43,723 nucleotides of DNA from Dolichospermum sp. LEGE 00240 (GCF_015207875.1 NZ_JADEVZ010000041.1:1-43723), one strand, 5' to 3'; positions 1-8,627 are shown, counted from the first letter of the stretch. Notes: a model not told the origin generated them from the sequence alone. Program-made: numbers and translations.

Positions 1-37
1 CCCCTACCTCCCCCACATCCCCCACATTCTTCTCTCT

Positions 38-493
38 ATGTCCCCAGAAGTTTCGTCATCACCAACAAATAATAGCTTACCAACGCTTGTGTCCAAAGAT
101 AGGGAACTTTCCTGGCAGATTGCCTCTAATCTATTTGTTAGTTTTAAGTATGCTTGGGCTGGAATTACCTACGCTTTTCAGACTCAAAGGAATTTTCGGA
201 TTCATGTGGCTGTATGCGCCTTGGCTATTGGACTAAGTGTATTTTTACAGTTAAAAACAGTGGAAGTATCCATAATTTCTGTAACCAGCGGTTTAGTTTT
301 AACCCTAGAGTTAGTGAACACTGCCATTGAGTCAATTGTAGATTTAACGGTCAAACAGTCTTATCATGAGTTGGCAAAAGTTGCTAAAGACTGTGCTGCC
401 GGTGCTGTACTTGTTTCTGCCTTAGTAGCCTTATTGGTTGCTTCTACATTAATATTGCCTCCTTTAGCAACATTAATTCTATCTACTTTCTAA
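38..493 (+). CDS. dgkA: Diacylglycerol kinase family protein (DgkA-type)
   Basis: Small integral membrane lipid kinase of the prokaryotic DgkA/undecaprenol kinase family, expected to phosphorylate diacylglycerol or undecaprenol at the cytoplasmic membrane. The 151-residue product has a polar N-terminal extension (about residues 1-30), the start of the kinase core (FKYAWAGI, about 36-43), three hydrophobic segments (about 55-70, 75-92 and 120-148), and the family signature ELVNTAIES at 91-99 followed by AKDCAAGAV at 116-124. The extension makes it longer than the E. coli enzyme (about 120 aa), as is usual in cyanobacteria. It lies 74 bases upstream of trpG on the same strand. Lipid substrate cannot be told from sequence. 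Confidence 0.9.
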   Translation: MSPEVSSSPTNNSLPTLVSKDRELSWQIASNLFVSFKYAWAGITYAFQTQRNFRIHVAVCALAIGLSVFLQLKTVEVSIISVTSGLVLTLELVNTAIESIVDLTVKQSYHELAKVAKDCAAGAVLVSALVALLVASTLILPPLATLILSTF

Positions 494-567
494 ATGGTAG
501 ATTGTGAACAGTAGAGACGTTTTCAGGGAACATCTTGGATATTTTTAAATAAAATCAGGTAAAAATT

Positions 568-1155
568 GTGATATTAGTCATTGATAATTACGATAGTTTT
601 ACATATAATTTGGTACAATACTTGGGAGAATTAGCAGTAGATTTCCCAGTTGCTAATGACCTGCAAGTGGTACGAAACGATAAGATTACTATAGATGAAA
701 TTAGGGCATTAAACCCTGACGCAGTGGTAATTTCCCCAGGTCCTGGTCGTCCAGATGATGCGGGAGTTTCCCTGGGTGCGATCGCCCAATTAGGAGATAA
801 ACTACCGATTTTAGGCGTGTGCCTAGGACATCAAAGTATTGGTCAGGTTTTCGGTGGTAAAATTGTCTCCGCCCCAGAATTGATGCACGGAAAAACCTCT
901 CAGGTCTCGCACACAGGCAGAGGAATTTTTCAAGGTTTAGAAAATCCTTTCACCGCTACCAGATATCATAGTTTAGTTATTGAACGGGAAACTTGCCCGG
1001 AAGTATTGGAAATTACAGCTTGGGTAGAAGATGGCACAATTATGGGCGTGAGACATCGGCAATATCCTCACATTCAAGGAGTCCAATTTCATCCAGAGAG
1101 TGTCCTAACTGCTTTGGGTAAGGAATTACTGAGAAATTTTTTGCGAACTTTGTAA
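568..1155 (+). CDS. trpG: Anthranilate/aminodeoxychorismate synthase glutamine amidotransferase subunit
   Basis: Class I glutamine amidotransferase that supplies ammonia from glutamine to the chorismate-binding TrpE or PabB subunit (tryptophan or folate synthesis, cytosol). The 195-residue length fits a stand-alone subunit. Visible features are the N-terminal [14 protein letters not shown], the oxyanion segment SPGPGRP (56-62), nucleophile Cys85 in GVCLGHQS, and the His175/Glu177 pair in QFHPES. Translation starts at GTG (568) after an AGG-containing sequence about 8 bases upstream; no ATG fits the conserved N-terminus. In cyanobacteria one such subunit may serve both pathways, so trpG versus pabA cannot be settled. 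The next gene begins 13 bases downstream, suggesting co-transcription. Confidence 0.92.
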   Translation: MILVIDNYDSFTYNLVQYLGELAVDFPVANDLQVVRNDKITIDEIRALNPDAVVISPGPGRPDDAGVSLGAIAQLGDKLPILGVCLGHQSIGQVFGGKIVSAPELMHGKTSQVSHTGRGIFQGLENPFTATRYHSLVIERETCPEVLEITAWVEDGTIMGVRHRQYPHIQGVQFHPESVLTALGKELLRNFLRTL

Positions 1156-1168
1156 AGCGAGTGTTCTT

Positions 1169-1942
1169 ATGAAACGACGACAATTGATAGGCTATGCTGG
1201 AGTAGGTTTAGTAACGGCTATAGTTACCAATTTAGATGATCGAGTTCCAGCAAATGCCCAATCTAGTGGGGTATCAATTCAGTGGTTAGGCCATACTTGC
1301 TTTTTATTGATCGGTAATGGTATCAAAATTCTGATCAATCCCTTTAACAATTTGGGCTGTACGGCTAAATATCGTCCTCCAAAAGTTCCATCAGATTTGG
1401 TATTAATTAGTAGTCAATTATTAGATGAAGGGGCAATAGATAAAATATTGGGAAATCCCAAATTAGTTTATCAGCCAGGTGTCTATGAGTTTCGGGGCGT
1501 TAAATTTCAGGGAATTACCACAGATCATGATCGTAAGGGTGGAAAACAATTTGGGAAAAATATAGCCTGGAAATTGAACCAAGGCGGAATTAATCTGTTA
1601 CATTTAGGGGGTGCTGCTGCACCGATTACCTTAGAACAAAAAATTCTCATGGGTCGTCCTGATGTATTATTTATTCCTGTTGGCGGCAGTGATAAAGCTT
1701 ATAATCATCAAGAAGCAAAACAGGCAATTGATATCTTAAATCCTAAGTTAGTTATTCCTACCCATTATCGGACTCAAGCGGCTGAAAGTGGCAAGTGTGA
1801 CATTACTCCAGTAGATGATTTTCTGAATTTGATGCAGAGTGCGAATATTAATGTCCGCCGCAGTAACAATGATTCTGTATTAATTAACTCTAAGAGTTTA
1901 CCAGAAAAAACGGAGGTTCAACTTTTGAGTTATCAGTTTTGA
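1169..1942 (+). CDS. Exported MBL-fold (UlaG-like) protein with degenerate metal site
   Basis: Metallo-beta-lactamase-fold protein of the UlaG-like group, preceded by an N-terminal export signal (MKRRQLIGYAGVGLVTAI, possibly Tat-type, with cleavage near ANA-Q at 29-31). The fold is recognisable from WLGHTCFLL (39-47), ILINPF (54-59), a TTDHD segment, LHLGG and the C-terminal VIPTHY. The usual HxHxDH metal motif should sit after LVLI at about 77-80, but the sequence there is SSQLLDEG (81-88), so the main ligands are missing. It probably does not bind a canonical di-zinc centre unless other residues substitute. It lies 13 bases behind trpG. A function in tryptophan or folate metabolism is not implied by the sequence. 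Confidence 0.7.
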   Translation: MKRRQLIGYAGVGLVTAIVTNLDDRVPANAQSSGVSIQWLGHTCFLLIGNGIKILINPFNNLGCTAKYRPPKVPSDLVLISSQLLDEGAIDKILGNPKLVYQPGVYEFRGVKFQGITTDHDRKGGKQFGKNIAWKLNQGGINLLHLGGAAAPITLEQKILMGRPDVLFIPVGGSDKAYNHQEAKQAIDILNPKLVIPTHYRTQAAESGKCDITPVDDFLNLMQSANINVRRSNNDSVLINSKSLPEKTEVQLLSYQF

Positions 1943-2117
1943 TTCCTTAATTCATTGTAGCGACTGTCTTGATTGTCAAGCGATGGTCAAATAAAAAGTT
2001 GAAGTCTAGGAAAAATGACCTAATTCTGGTAAGTCAGAAACTAAAGTAGTAGAAATAACTTGACCAATACCAGGAGTAGTTTTGAATAAGTGGGTGGTGG
2101 GTGAACACAATAAAACC

Positions 2118-2190
2118 AATCTGTGTAAAGAAAAGTAAAATTCCCCAAACCCTCTTCACTATTGCCTCTTGCCTTGCCATAAGGACGATT
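2118..2190 (-). repeat. Dispersed repeat (copy A), second copy near 8372-8451
   Basis: On the minus strand this stretch contains AAGGCAAGAGGCAAT, TTGGGG and ATTTTACTTTTCTT in the same order and spacing as plus-strand 8372-8451. It accounts for most of a spurious 71-codon frame in the gap between the MBL gene and rca. Nothing else is recognisable in that 290-base gap. Confidence 0.5.
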
Positions 2191-2235
2191 TTCAATGCTA
2201 ACCTACTTAGATTGACTTTATCAATCCATTGTTGA

Positions 2236-3462
2236 TTATTTTGGGTCATTGGGACGCTGAATAATTGTCTCTACTACCCGTCGTTTTGCTTGTGGGTCAA
2301 TTCCTACCAAACGCACATATTCACCGCTATATTCAGATAAACAAGATTCTAAAGTAGAAATAGCATCGGAATGGGCATCAATATTAAAAGAACCACAACT
2401 TTGCCAAGAACCTGTCCGAAACCGTCTTTCATCAACGTGTTCAATGCCAATTTTACAACCTTGAGATAAAATTTGGCGAACTTGTTCTTGAGTTTCTAAA
2501 CTTAGATGAGTAGGTTGATTAACCGTAGGTTTGCTAACTGGACTTTCGACAACAGCTAAACTTGCTTGAGAAGCTTTACCGCGATTTAAACGATTATATT
2601 CATCTACTAAATGAGAAGTTTCTACCCGTTTTTGTTCACTCACCATAAATTTGCCAGACTCAATTAAATGAGAGAGAGTAAAATCTGGCTTTTTAAATGC
2701 TGGTGGACCCTCCAAACTATTAACAACTCGTAAAGAGACATTTTCAAACCCAATTTGATGGATAAAACTACGAATTTGTTCATCATAAATCCGAGAACGC
2801 AAAGCACTAAAAAAGTCAATAGATTGATGGGGAAAAGTATCAACTAATTGGGTAATTTCTCGGTCTGAAAGTCCATCAGGTGCAAAAATTCCCCCCACAA
2901 TTCCTATTTTATCATCACGGTTTGGTTCCCAATAAAATTTATCCATTCTCCCATCACGAATTAATGGTGCATAGAGAGTAGAAAAATCATTGCCGGTAAC
3001 AATAATGGGGACACGACATAAAGGATTGGAATCATAACTTCCCGGTAGCTGCACATCTGTGGGATTATCAGCAATATTCATCAGTGTGGCATTTACCAAC
3101 TGAGTATTTACTGTATATTGAGTTCCTTCGTCAAAACGTCCCGCACCGGCATCTAAATCATTAATCATCAGTACGCACATTTTCCCCCGCACTTTGATTA
3201 ATTCTGCTGTTTCCCGATAACGTAATCGAATTAACCGTGCAGGATCTCCCGCGTCTGGACTTTCTAATTCTCCTCCAGATATTAAGGTGACTTCGATACC
3301 CATTTTTTCAAAGACTAATTCGCATTGAAAAGTTTTTCCCTCACCTTTGCGTCCATGAATACCTAAAATTAGAGGAACGCGAATTCCAGGAATATTTAAG
3401 AAGTTTTTGGTGATATGAACTGCAAGTTTATCAAGAAAACTAGGCGCAATGTAGTAACTCAT
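2236..3462 (-). CDS. rca: RuBisCO activase with C-terminal SSU-like domain
   Basis: AAA+ chaperone that removes inhibitory sugar phosphates from RuBisCO using ATP. The AAA+ module covers about residues 1-290, with Walker A GRKGEGKT (37-44), Walker B CVLMINDLDAGAG (96-108), a sensor segment VPIIVTGNDFSTLY and an arginine-finger region LIRDGRMDKFYW. A linker (about 295-320) leads to a domain at about 322-405 (ETQEQVRQILSQGCKIGIEH, then RFRTGSWQSCG) that resembles RuBisCO small subunit and the SSUL repeats of CcmM. Known cyanobacterial Rca proteins use this domain to join RuBisCO condensates in the carboxysome. Cysteines flank the RFRTGSWQ loop, as in redox-sensitive SSUL modules. It is transcribed in the same direction as the PucC-like gene 50 bases upstream. 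Confidence 0.93.
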   Translation of the reverse strand: MSYYIAPSFLDKLAVHITKNFLNIPGIRVPLILGIHGRKGEGKTFQCELVFEKMGIEVTLISGGELESPDAGDPARLIRLRYRETAELIKVRGKMCVLMINDLDAGAGRFDEGTQYTVNTQLVNATLMNIADNPTDVQLPGSYDSNPLCRVPIIVTGNDFSTLYAPLIRDGRMDKFYWEPNRDDKIGIVGGIFAPDGLSDREITQLVDTFPHQSIDFFSALRSRIYDEQIRSFIHQIGFENVSLRVVNSLEGPPAFKKPDFTLSHLIESGKFMVSEQKRVETSHLVDEYNRLNRGKASQASLAVVESPVSKPTVNQPTHLSLETQEQVRQILSQGCKIGIEHVDERRFRTGSWQSCGSFNIDAHSDAISTLESCLSEYSGEYVRLVGIDPQAKRRVVETIIQRPNDPK

Positions 3463-3512
3463 AGAATGTATCCCTGGTTATGTTTTATTTGTTAGTTGTT
3501 AGTTGTTGGTTG

Positions 3513-4949
3513 TTAATTATCTAAGTCACTTTCGAGAACAGAGGCTAAAACTTGTTTTGTGTTAGTTTGAAATTCTGTAACATTGACTCGATTCAAAAAC
3601 CAAATTGATATCAACATTCCCACAGCTTCTAATAGAAATACCATGCCATAAGCTAAGACTAAATCATCGGGTAAAAACTTGCGTCCTAAATCTAAAACAG
3701 TACCACCAATTACCGTAGCAATGCCTCTAGATAAAGACTGGGCAAGTCCCCAAGCACCAATAAATGTACCTGCGGCTTCAGCAATTGTTAAGTCTAACAT
3801 TAAAGTAACGGCTGCGGTGGTGACAAAACCAGTAGATAAACCAAATAAAACTAAAGTTGATTTGAGGAGAGATGGATTTGCGGAAAATCCCGAAAAACCT
3901 ATTAATAAAGCGGCAACTGCTACTAAGATACAACCTAACTTTATGGTCTTTTTTTTACCTAAACGGGGAACAATGAAAAAACCTGTGATTCCATAGGAAA
4001 TTAATATCCCTGTACCGTAAAAAACGTTGAGTTTGGTACTTTCTGCTAAGGGCATTTTAAATACTTGCCCTGCATAGGGTTCTAAAATGGGATCTTGCAT
4101 AAACAAGCTGATAGTCATCACTAATAAAAATGCGAAAAATAAGCCTGTTTGGGGACTAGCTGTTAAAATTTTCCAAGCACCTTTTAAGGTTATACCATCT
4201 TCCCGATTTCCTTTATTGGCACGATTCAAGAAACGGGAATATTTGTTTTCAACCCCTACAGTGGCCACAATTGCTAAACTAAAAACGATGCTGGGAACTA
4301 TTATAAATAGACGATTAATTGCCGCTTGTAAAGTTTCTAGAGGTGCGTTTGCATCTAATTGTTTTAATAGGCTGGAACTGATGATTGCTCCCACTATAAT
4401 CCCTACCATTAACATTGACCAAACAATACCCACAACTTGGGAACGGTTGTCTTCTTCGGAAATATCCACTAATAAAGCTGCAAATGCTGTACCACTGGCA
4501 CAAATTGCTAAACCGTAAATTGCGAACACTAACCCTAAAACTGCTGTCCAACCGATGGTTTGGGTAGTCCATGTCCAGGTATCACCAATATTAGCGGCAT
4601 TTAACTGCCACATTACTTGTACCGCTAAAAATGCTGCGATCGCAAATATTCCTGCTCCTCCCCATACATAAGCCGTGCGATGATAACCTAATAAGGGTTT
4701 AGCGTCGGACATTTGCCCAAATAAAATCCTGGTCGGTGCGATAAAATAGGGGATGGCTAATACTAAACTACCTATAGTTGCCGGAATTGCGATTTCCTGA
4801 ATCATGACCCGGTTAAGCACTCCCAGAGTCAAGATAGACATCATACTCAACCCCATTTGAAACAATCCTAGCCGAAACATCGTCAAAATCTTGACCTTGG
4901 GGATAGATAAGGATTGATTTAGGGTGTCAAATGTATCATTCATTGCCAT
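3513..4949 (-). CDS. BCH/PUCC family MFS transporter (PucC/LhaA-like)
   Basis: A 478-residue polytopic membrane protein with about twelve hydrophobic segments, matching the BCH1/PUCC branch of the major facilitator superfamily. Members in phototrophs are linked to light-harvesting or chlorophyll-binding complex assembly, possibly moving (bacterio)chlorophyll. Recognisable parts are the N-terminal FRLGLFQMGLSMMSILTLGVL, the loop APTRILFGQMSDAKPLLGYHRT after TM2, GTAFAALLVD, and LTIAEAAGTFIGAWGLAQSLSRG near the end. The gene is 50 bases upstream of rca on the same strand, so the two may be co-transcribed, although their roles are not obviously linked. The exact substrate is unknown. Confidence 0.88.
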   Translation of the reverse strand: MAMNDTFDTLNQSLSIPKVKILTMFRLGLFQMGLSMMSILTLGVLNRVMIQEIAIPATIGSLVLAIPYFIAPTRILFGQMSDAKPLLGYHRTAYVWGGAGIFAIAAFLAVQVMWQLNAANIGDTWTWTTQTIGWTAVLGLVFAIYGLAICASGTAFAALLVDISEEDNRSQVVGIVWSMLMVGIIVGAIISSSLLKQLDANAPLETLQAAINRLFIIVPSIVFSLAIVATVGVENKYSRFLNRANKGNREDGITLKGAWKILTASPQTGLFFAFLLVMTISLFMQDPILEPYAGQVFKMPLAESTKLNVFYGTGILISYGITGFFIVPRLGKKKTIKLGCILVAVAALLIGFSGFSANPSLLKSTLVLFGLSTGFVTTAAVTLMLDLTIAEAAGTFIGAWGLAQSLSRGIATVIGGTVLDLGRKFLPDDLVLAYGMVFLLEAVGMLISIWFLNRVNVTEFQTNTKQVLASVLESDLDN

Positions 4950-5092
4950 AGCTGCTTTTTATCTTGTTTTCTAAATAGTAGCACCCTGGGTATATTTCTA
5001 AAATCCAATATTATTCCTATATAATCTCAATTAAATGGTAAATTAATTTGAGAATCATCACATTTAATTTTCATTAGAATATAATTCTCTCT

Positions 5093-5608
5093 ATGAATAA
5101 CTCATCAATTACCATTACTCAGTTATTAGATACAGATTTGGGAGAACTCAGAAAAATCAGTCGAGAGATTTGGTATAGCCATTATCCGACAATTCTCAGC
5201 CATGCACAAATTGAATATATGCTCAATAAAATGTATGGAATAGGAGTAATTGAAGATGAAATTTATCACCAAGGCATATTTTATGATCAAGTTTTACATA
5301 ATTCTGAATTGGTTGGTTATTTATCTTATAGTTCAGAAACGCTGAACAATATCAGTTATTTAAAATTACACAAATGTTACTTGTTACCATCATTACATGG
5401 TTTTGGCTATGGTCAAAAGATGTTATTTCATGTTTGCCAAAAAGCCCAAACAATGAACCTCAAACAAATAATCCTCAATGTCAATAAAAGAAATGAAAAA
5501 GGCATTAAAGCCTATTCCAGATTTGGATTTAAAATTATTGATAGTCAGGTAATAGATTTTGGAAGTGGCTTTGTACTGGATGATTACATCATGGGTTATG
5601 ATATTTGA
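5093..5608 (+). CDS. GNAT family N-acetyltransferase
   Basis: A single GNAT domain of 171 residues that transfers an acetyl group from acetyl-CoA to an amine of unknown identity. The N-terminal ITITQLLDTDLGELRKISRE and SHAQIEYMLNKMY segments are typical of GNATs that begin with xxIRxAxxxD. The acetyl-CoA loop is LHGFGYGQKMLFHVCQKA (about 103-120), matching Q/RxxGxG/A, followed by LNVNKRNEKGIKAYSRFGF, the usual beta5-alpha4 segment (N-x-x-A-x-x-x-Y-x-x-x-G-F). The gene stands alone, transcribed away from the PucC-like gene. AT content is higher than in neighbouring housekeeping genes. Confidence 0.88.
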   Translation: MNNSSITITQLLDTDLGELRKISREIWYSHYPTILSHAQIEYMLNKMYGIGVIEDEIYHQGIFYDQVLHNSELVGYLSYSSETLNNISYLKLHKCYLLPSLHGFGYGQKMLFHVCQKAQTMNLKQIILNVNKRNEKGIKAYSRFGFKIIDSQVIDFGSGFVLDDYIMGYDI

Positions 5609-5954
5609 ATAATTCAATAATTTGTGATTTACTCTATATCAATAAATTATCCAAATTACAAAAAAGGGAACAGGGAACAGATAAGAAACTAAAACAATAC
5701 AATTGAGGGCGGGGAAACCCCTACGGCTTTTGGAATTTAATCATTACATCAGTTTGGCATCACTGAGAATGAGAAATTATTAATTGATTCTAAAGTTTTT
5801 TGATTCTCAAGATATTTCCTTGTACGGTTATCAACGCCAGAAATCTCTCCCTATTTCCACCCTAACCAAGAAAAGAGGCGGTAGATTAGAGATAGTGTCT
5901 TCTTCAAAACCGGGGAAGTGATCATAAAAATACAGTTGTCGCCATAAATGTGTT
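5609..5954. other. Intergenic region with GGGAACA repeats
   Basis: No reading frame or RNA is recognisable. A short tandem GGGAACAGGGAACAG lies at about 5666-5680. The last 60 bases before the DUF1517 gene presumably carry its promoter, but I see no convincing -35/-10 pair. Confidence 0.4.
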
Positions 5955-6920
5955 ATGAGTAAAAAAATACAAGGATTCCTCAAACCCCTATTGAAAACCG
6001 TCTTTATCTTTAGCTTAGTGCTAACCTTAGCTTTCAGTCATGCTAATGATGCCTTAGCAGCCCGTAGTGGTGGCAGAATTGGTGGTGGTTCTTTTAGAAT
6101 GCCTTCTAGCCGCACTTATGCACCCCGGACAAGTATGCCCGGTAATGGCGGCTACTATGCCCCTTATGGTGGTGGTTTTGGCTTTCCGTTTCTTTTACCC
6201 TTATGGGGTTTTGGCGGCGGTTTTGGTGGGTTGTTTGGGATTTTAATCTTTTTTGCAATGGCGAATTTTTTAGTCCAAACCTTTCGCCGTGTTACCAGTG
6301 GAGAAACCGAAGAAGTCAGCTATAGCAGCAATCCCTCGGTGTCTGTCACCCGGTTACAAGTTGGTTTATTAGCCCAAGCCAGAGATTTACAACCTGAACT
6401 AAATCGCATTGCGGAAACCGCTGATACCAATAGCCCAGAAGGAAGAACTGAAGTTTTACAAGAAGCTAGTTTGGCTTTATTGCGTCACCCTGAATACTGG
6501 GTATATGCGGGTGGTGGAACTCAACAAGCAAAACTAAATTCCGCAGAATCTCAATTTAATCGTCTATCTTTAGCCGAACGCAGTAAGTTTAGCGAAGAAA
6601 CTCTCTCTAATGTCAATAATCAACTCAAGGCTGTTGCTAGTCGGGAAGCTTTAGCTGGTGAAGTGGATAACCCTACCCGCTTGATTAGCGAAGGACCAGG
6701 AGAATATATTATTGTCACCTTATTAGCAGCGACTTTGGGTAAATGTGAAATTCCGGCTATTAATAATGCTGATGATTTGCGTCAAGCTTTACGTCAAATT
6801 GGTAGTCTTCCCAGTGAACAACTGTTAGCAATTGAAGTTTTGTGGACTCCCCAAGCAGAAGGAGATACACTGACATCAGATGATTTGTTTGCGGAATATC
6901 CTGATTTGAAATTGGTTTAA
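5955..6920 (+). CDS. DUF1517 domain-containing membrane protein
   Basis: A 321-residue cyanobacterial/plastid-type DUF1517 protein of unknown function. A Sec signal or N-terminal anchor is seen at about 12-36 (LLKTVFIFSLVLTLAF, then ANDALAA). Next comes a Ser/Gly/Arg-rich stretch (SGGRIGGGSFRMPSSRTYAP, about 38-57) and a Gly/Phe-rich hydrophobic segment (about 75-108) that probably spans the membrane. The C-terminal two thirds (about 128-321) form the DUF1517 domain, with VTRLQVGLLAQARDLQPELN near its start and YIIVTLLAAT later. Related plant proteins are associated with thylakoids, so a thylakoid or plasma-membrane location is likely. No operon partner is visible. Confidence 0.85.
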   Translation: MSKKIQGFLKPLLKTVFIFSLVLTLAFSHANDALAARSGGRIGGGSFRMPSSRTYAPRTSMPGNGGYYAPYGGGFGFPFLLPLWGFGGGFGGLFGILIFFAMANFLVQTFRRVTSGETEEVSYSSNPSVSVTRLQVGLLAQARDLQPELNRIAETADTNSPEGRTEVLQEASLALLRHPEYWVYAGGGTQQAKLNSAESQFNRLSLAERSKFSEETLSNVNNQLKAVASREALAGEVDNPTRLISEGPGEYIIVTLLAATLGKCEIPAINNADDLRQALRQIGSLPSEQLLAIEVLWTPQAEGDTLTSDDLFAEYPDLKLV

Positions 6921-6961
6921 TTCGGGAATTGGGGATTAGGGACAACAGCCGTTGGAAATGA

Positions 6962-7213
6962 CTTGTAATCGAAAATTGCGACATTCGTTTTAAGATTATT
7001 TATGTCACAATTGAGGAAACTACCATTTATAATCCTACTGCTGTACAAGCCCTAACCTGTCTGAGGGTTTGTGAAATGCTGTCTAACCGCCTTCTAGACA
7101 TCCACCTAGTTCGATTTGATGAAATTGAGCGATATGTATACATTCTTGCAGGCGATGAAATGGAAATTTTAATCTTCCCTGAAGGAAATTGGAGGTTTAA
7201 TGATGAAACCTAA
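6962..7213 (+). CDS. DUF6888-like small protein, start unclear (possibly decayed)
   Basis: An open frame that lacks an ATG before the conserved part. It reads AVQALTCLRVCEMLSNRL, then DIHLVRFDEIERYVYILAG and EMEILIFPEGNWRFNDET. This matches my recollection of small cyanobacterial DUF6888 proteins (CxRVCxxLSN ... ILAGE ... IEIxIFPNGxWRF). The frame opens after a TGA at 6959; the only in-frame ATG is at 7076, inside the domain. The start is therefore a non-standard codon (for example ATT near 6995-6998) or has been lost. Its stop overlaps the start of the next gene by 11-14 bases, the usual arrangement for DUF6888 followed by DUF6887. Function unknown. Confidence 0.55.
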   Translation, partial: LVIENCDIRFKIIYVTIEETTIYNPTAVQALTCLRVCEMLSNRLLDIHLVRFDEIERYVYILAGDEMEILIFPEGNWRFNDET

Positions 7214-7439
7214 TTTTGTTCAAATGTCGAGGTCTGAGTTGAAAGACTATGTACGTAAACATCCCAAGGATTGGGAGGCTTTGAATATTCTAGTGAGTCG
7301 TCGTACTCCTGACTCGGAAGCTACATGGTATGCGCCAATGGTGACAGCAGAAGGTATACCAATAGAAGAAAATGTTCGATTAGCAGAAGAAGCTATTCAG
7401 GAACGGATTACCTTAGAGAAGCCAAAAAGAGTCTATTAG
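7203..7439 (+). CDS. DUF6887-like small protein
   Basis: A 78-79 residue soluble protein, MKPNFVQMSRSELKDYVRKH at the N-terminus and RRTPDSEATWYAPM, then GIPIEENVRLAEEAIQERI. This matches a widespread small cyanobacterial family (DUF6887 as I recall it) encoded directly after a DUF6888 gene. Two adjacent ATGs exist at 7200 and 7203. The ribosome-binding site GGAGG (7191-7195) is 4 bases from the first and 7 from the second, so the second is preferred. Function unknown. The overlapping two-gene layout resembles toxin-antitoxin loci, but no toxin motif is visible and I do not claim that role. Confidence 0.75.
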   Translation: MKPNFVQMSRSELKDYVRKHPKDWEALNILVSRRTPDSEATWYAPMVTAEGIPIEENVRLAEEAIQERITLEKPKRVY

Positions 7440-7466
7440 GAGTATAAGTGATTTCAAACTCTTACT

Positions 7467-7490
7467 CTCTGCGCCTCTGCGCCTCTGCGT
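7467..7490. repeat. Short tandem octamer repeat (CTCTGCGC)x3
   Basis: Three head-to-tail copies of CTCTGCGC (the last ending in T) lie between the convergent DUF6887 and panB genes. Short tandem repeats of this kind are common between genes in heterocystous cyanobacteria. Confidence 0.8.
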
Positions 7491-7499
7491 GAAACAAAT

Positions 7500-8273
7500 T
7501 CATTTAGGAAACTGTCCTTCGCGCACTTCCACAGCGTAATCTTGTACCGCTTTGGTAATTGTTTCTCGCAAATTTGTATAAACCTTAGCAAATGGTGGTT
7601 GTTTTTCCGAAAGTCCGAGAATGTCAGAAGTTACCAATACTTGACCATCACAGCTAGATCCTGCACCGATGCCAATAGTAGGAATACGGAGTTGTTGAGT
7701 AATTTGCAGTGCTAGTTTTGTGGGAATATGTTCTAATACTATCGCAAAAACCCCAGCTTGTTCGAGAGCGATCGCTTCATTGAAAATTCTCTCTCCTGCT
7801 TCCTGGGTTTTTCCCTGTTGTCGTAACCCTAATTGATGAATTGATTGAGGTGTTAAACCCACATGACCCATAACGGGAATTCCCGACTGCACCAACCGGG
7901 TAATAGTTTCCACCATTGCGGGATAACCACCTTCTAATTTTACCGCTTGCGCCCCCGTTTCCTTCAACACCCTACCGGCGGAGTGCATAGCTTGGGAAAT
8001 ACTTTCCTGATAGGTCAAAAATGGTAAATCCACCACAACTAGAGCGTTTTTGACCCCACGCCGCACAGCTTTAGCATGATGGATCATTTCATCCAAAGTT
8101 ATTGGTAAAGTAGTTTCATAACCCAGGACAACGGCAAGAGAATCACCAACTAGGATCAAGTCTACACCAGCTAGATCCAAAAGTTGAGCGATCGCATAAT
8201 CCCAGGCAGTTAACGCAACAATCGCCCGTCCCTGTTGTTTCCATTGAGTTAATTGTTGGGTAGTAACTGCCAT
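7500..8273 (-). CDS. panB: 3-methyl-2-oxobutanoate hydroxymethyltransferase
   Basis: Ketopantoate hydroxymethyltransferase, the first step of pantothenate synthesis: 5,10-methylene-THF plus 3-methyl-2-oxobutanoate gives ketopantoate, in the cytosol. The TIM-barrel shows the Mg-binding DLILVGDSL segment, [42 protein letters not shown], the catalytic Glu in IVLEHIP, and [15 protein letters not shown] near the end. The ORF extends upstream to 8300, but the ATG at 8273 gives the usual N-terminus [20 protein letters not shown] (257 aa); the upstream nine codons come from a TTGTCAATTG-type repeat. panC is not adjacent. Confidence 0.95.
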   Translation of the reverse strand: MAVTTQQLTQWKQQGRAIVALTAWDYAIAQLLDLAGVDLILVGDSLAVVLGYETTLPITLDEMIHHAKAVRRGVKNALVVVDLPFLTYQESISQAMHSAGRVLKETGAQAVKLEGGYPAMVETITRLVQSGIPVMGHVGLTPQSIHQLGLRQQGKTQEAGERIFNEAIALEQAGVFAIVLEHIPTKLALQITQQLRIPTIGIGAGSSCDGQVLVTSDILGLSEKQPPFAKVYTNLRETITKAVQDYAVEVREGQFPK

Positions 8274-8279
8274 AAAGAA

Positions 8280-8330
8280 TTGATCATTGATAATTGTCAA
8301 TTGTTAATTGTCAACTGATAATTGTCAATT
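8280..8330. repeat. Short repeat of (GATAATTGTCAATTG)-type units
   Basis: Units of TAATTGTCAA/TTGTCAATTG are repeated three to four times upstream of panB. The run is AT-rich and partly self-complementary. Confidence 0.6.
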
Positions 8331-8371
8331 AAGTAAGTAGGTGGGCGTTAAAAATTGTCGTTATGGTATGG

Positions 8372-8451
8372 TAAGGCAAGAGGCAATCATGCAAGAGGCA
8401 AAAGTCAAGAGGTCTTGGGGGATTTTACTTTTCTTCACACATTTTGGTTAG
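8372..8451 (+). repeat. Dispersed repeat (copy B)
   Basis: Plus-strand copy of the sequence described at 2118-2190: AAGGCAAGAGGCAAT, TTGGGGGATTTTACTTTTCT and CACA..TTGGTT in order. It is non-coding and lies in the 380-base gap between panB and the propeller gene. Confidence 0.5.
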
Positions 8452-8465
8452 CTATCACCTTCTCA

Positions 8466-8627
8466 GAGGATGTTTGAAACGTTTTTAATGTATCAATAAA
8501 CCCCTCTCCAAACCTCTCCCCGACGCGGGGAGAGGCTTTGAAACCCCCATTCCCTTGTAGGGAAGGGGGGAAGGGGGGTTAGGTTTCGGAGATTCTCGGT
8601 TTCATCTAATACTTTTCAAACAACCTC
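8466..8627. mobile_element. 162-bp MITE, copy 1 (TIR GAGGATGTTTGAAA, TSD TCA)
   Basis: Begins GAGGATGTTTGAAA and ends with the near-complement TTTTCAAACAACCTC. It is flanked on both sides by TCA (8463-8465 and 8628-8630). Inside are two strong hairpins: CCTCTCCCC-gacgc-GGGGAGAGG and CCCTTGTAGGG within C/G runs. A second copy of exactly the same length is at 13537-13698. The TNA-type target duplication suggests mobilisation by an IS5-family (IS1031-like) transposase; this is inference. Confidence 0.8.

Noticed and set aside
2034-2249. 71-codon minus-strand ORF overlapping the rca 3' end
   Set aside because: Most of it is translated from a dispersed non-coding repeat also present at 8372-8451, and it has no family features.
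3679-4518. Plus-strand ORFs of 105 and 143 codons
   Set aside because: They are antisense shadows of the PucC-like transporter gene.
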